Assembly (NCBI GenBank): GCA_021789355.1
Contig: JAJYJR010000055.1
Span: 1,315 to 16,420 of the forward strand
Source of the DNA: Chloroflexota bacterium
GTDB lineage: Bacteria; Chloroflexota; Limnocylindria; Limnocylindrales; CSP1-4
Length of the DNA: 15,106 bases
Reading direction: 5' to 3'
The translations under genes were made by a program, and so were the position numbers. This document shows, piece after piece, positions 14,995 through 15,106 of this stretch. Position 1 is the first letter of the stretch. Each line of letters starts with the position of its first letter. A model generated the notes under the pieces. It saw only the letters and a list, made by a program, of their open reading frames with translations, ran no database searches and had not been told where the DNA came from.

Positions 14995-15106
14995 GAGTCG
15001 GCCTGGACGGGGCGCACGCCGGGATTGTGATGCCGCACCGGTGAACCTCGCCGTCATGCCGCTTTCGCCGCGTCGAGCGCCACCCTCCATTTCCAGAAGT
15101 CCTCGT

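Overview
The window is G+C-rich DNA from a bacterium with a Gram-positive-like or monoderm sugar-uptake arrangement: a lipoprotein binding protein, and cytoplasmic glycosidases with no signal peptides. A Chloroflexota (Limnocylindria-like) or actinobacterial source fits the composition and protein style. This is an impression from reading, not a search result. Two unrelated blocks sit side by side.

Left block (about 1-6.1 kb) looks like a small integrated mobile element anchored at a tRNA-Pro(CGG) gene (45-121, + strand, CCA encoded). A large serine recombinase on the minus strand abuts the tRNA 3' end, and its reading frame runs antisense through the whole tRNA. Upstream of it, all on the minus strand, is a compact set of small genes: a short hydrophobic ORF overlapping the recombinase start by 4 nt, a J-domain protein with a C-terminal membrane hairpin, two very small proteins (one with a membrane segment and an excellent ribosome binding site), a RepA-like AAA_25 ATPase with its own plausible promoter, a membrane-anchored small protein and a zinc-ribbon protein. 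A 290-bp divergent intergenic region with promoter-like and operator-like palindromes separates this set from a plus-strand gene for an unrecognised two-span membrane protein. No second copy of the tRNA end was found in the window, so the right border of the element is not defined.

Middle (about 6.1-7.0 kb) is a scar-like zone: a fragment carrying one helicase-associated (HA) repeat, a 40-codon ORF with a strong Shine-Dalgarno sequence, and a nucleotidyltransferase gene broken by an in-frame TAA exactly where the catalytic GS serine is expected.

Right block (about 7.0-14.9 kb) is a tightly packed minus-strand operon for uptake and breakdown of an alpha-glucosidic oligosaccharide: a ROK-family regulator, two CUT1-type ABC permeases, a lipoprotein solute-binding protein, a short GH15 glucoamylase-like enzyme and a GH31 alpha-glycosidase. 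Starts and stops overlap by 1 nt (TGATG), 8 nt and 4 nt (GTGA) along the chain. Gaps occur only around the binding-protein gene, which is followed by a perfect 12-bp inverted repeat that could set its transcript level apart from that of the hydrolases. The ABC ATPase is not in the window. The logic is ROK-controlled import of an oligosaccharide, then intracellular hydrolysis to monosaccharides.
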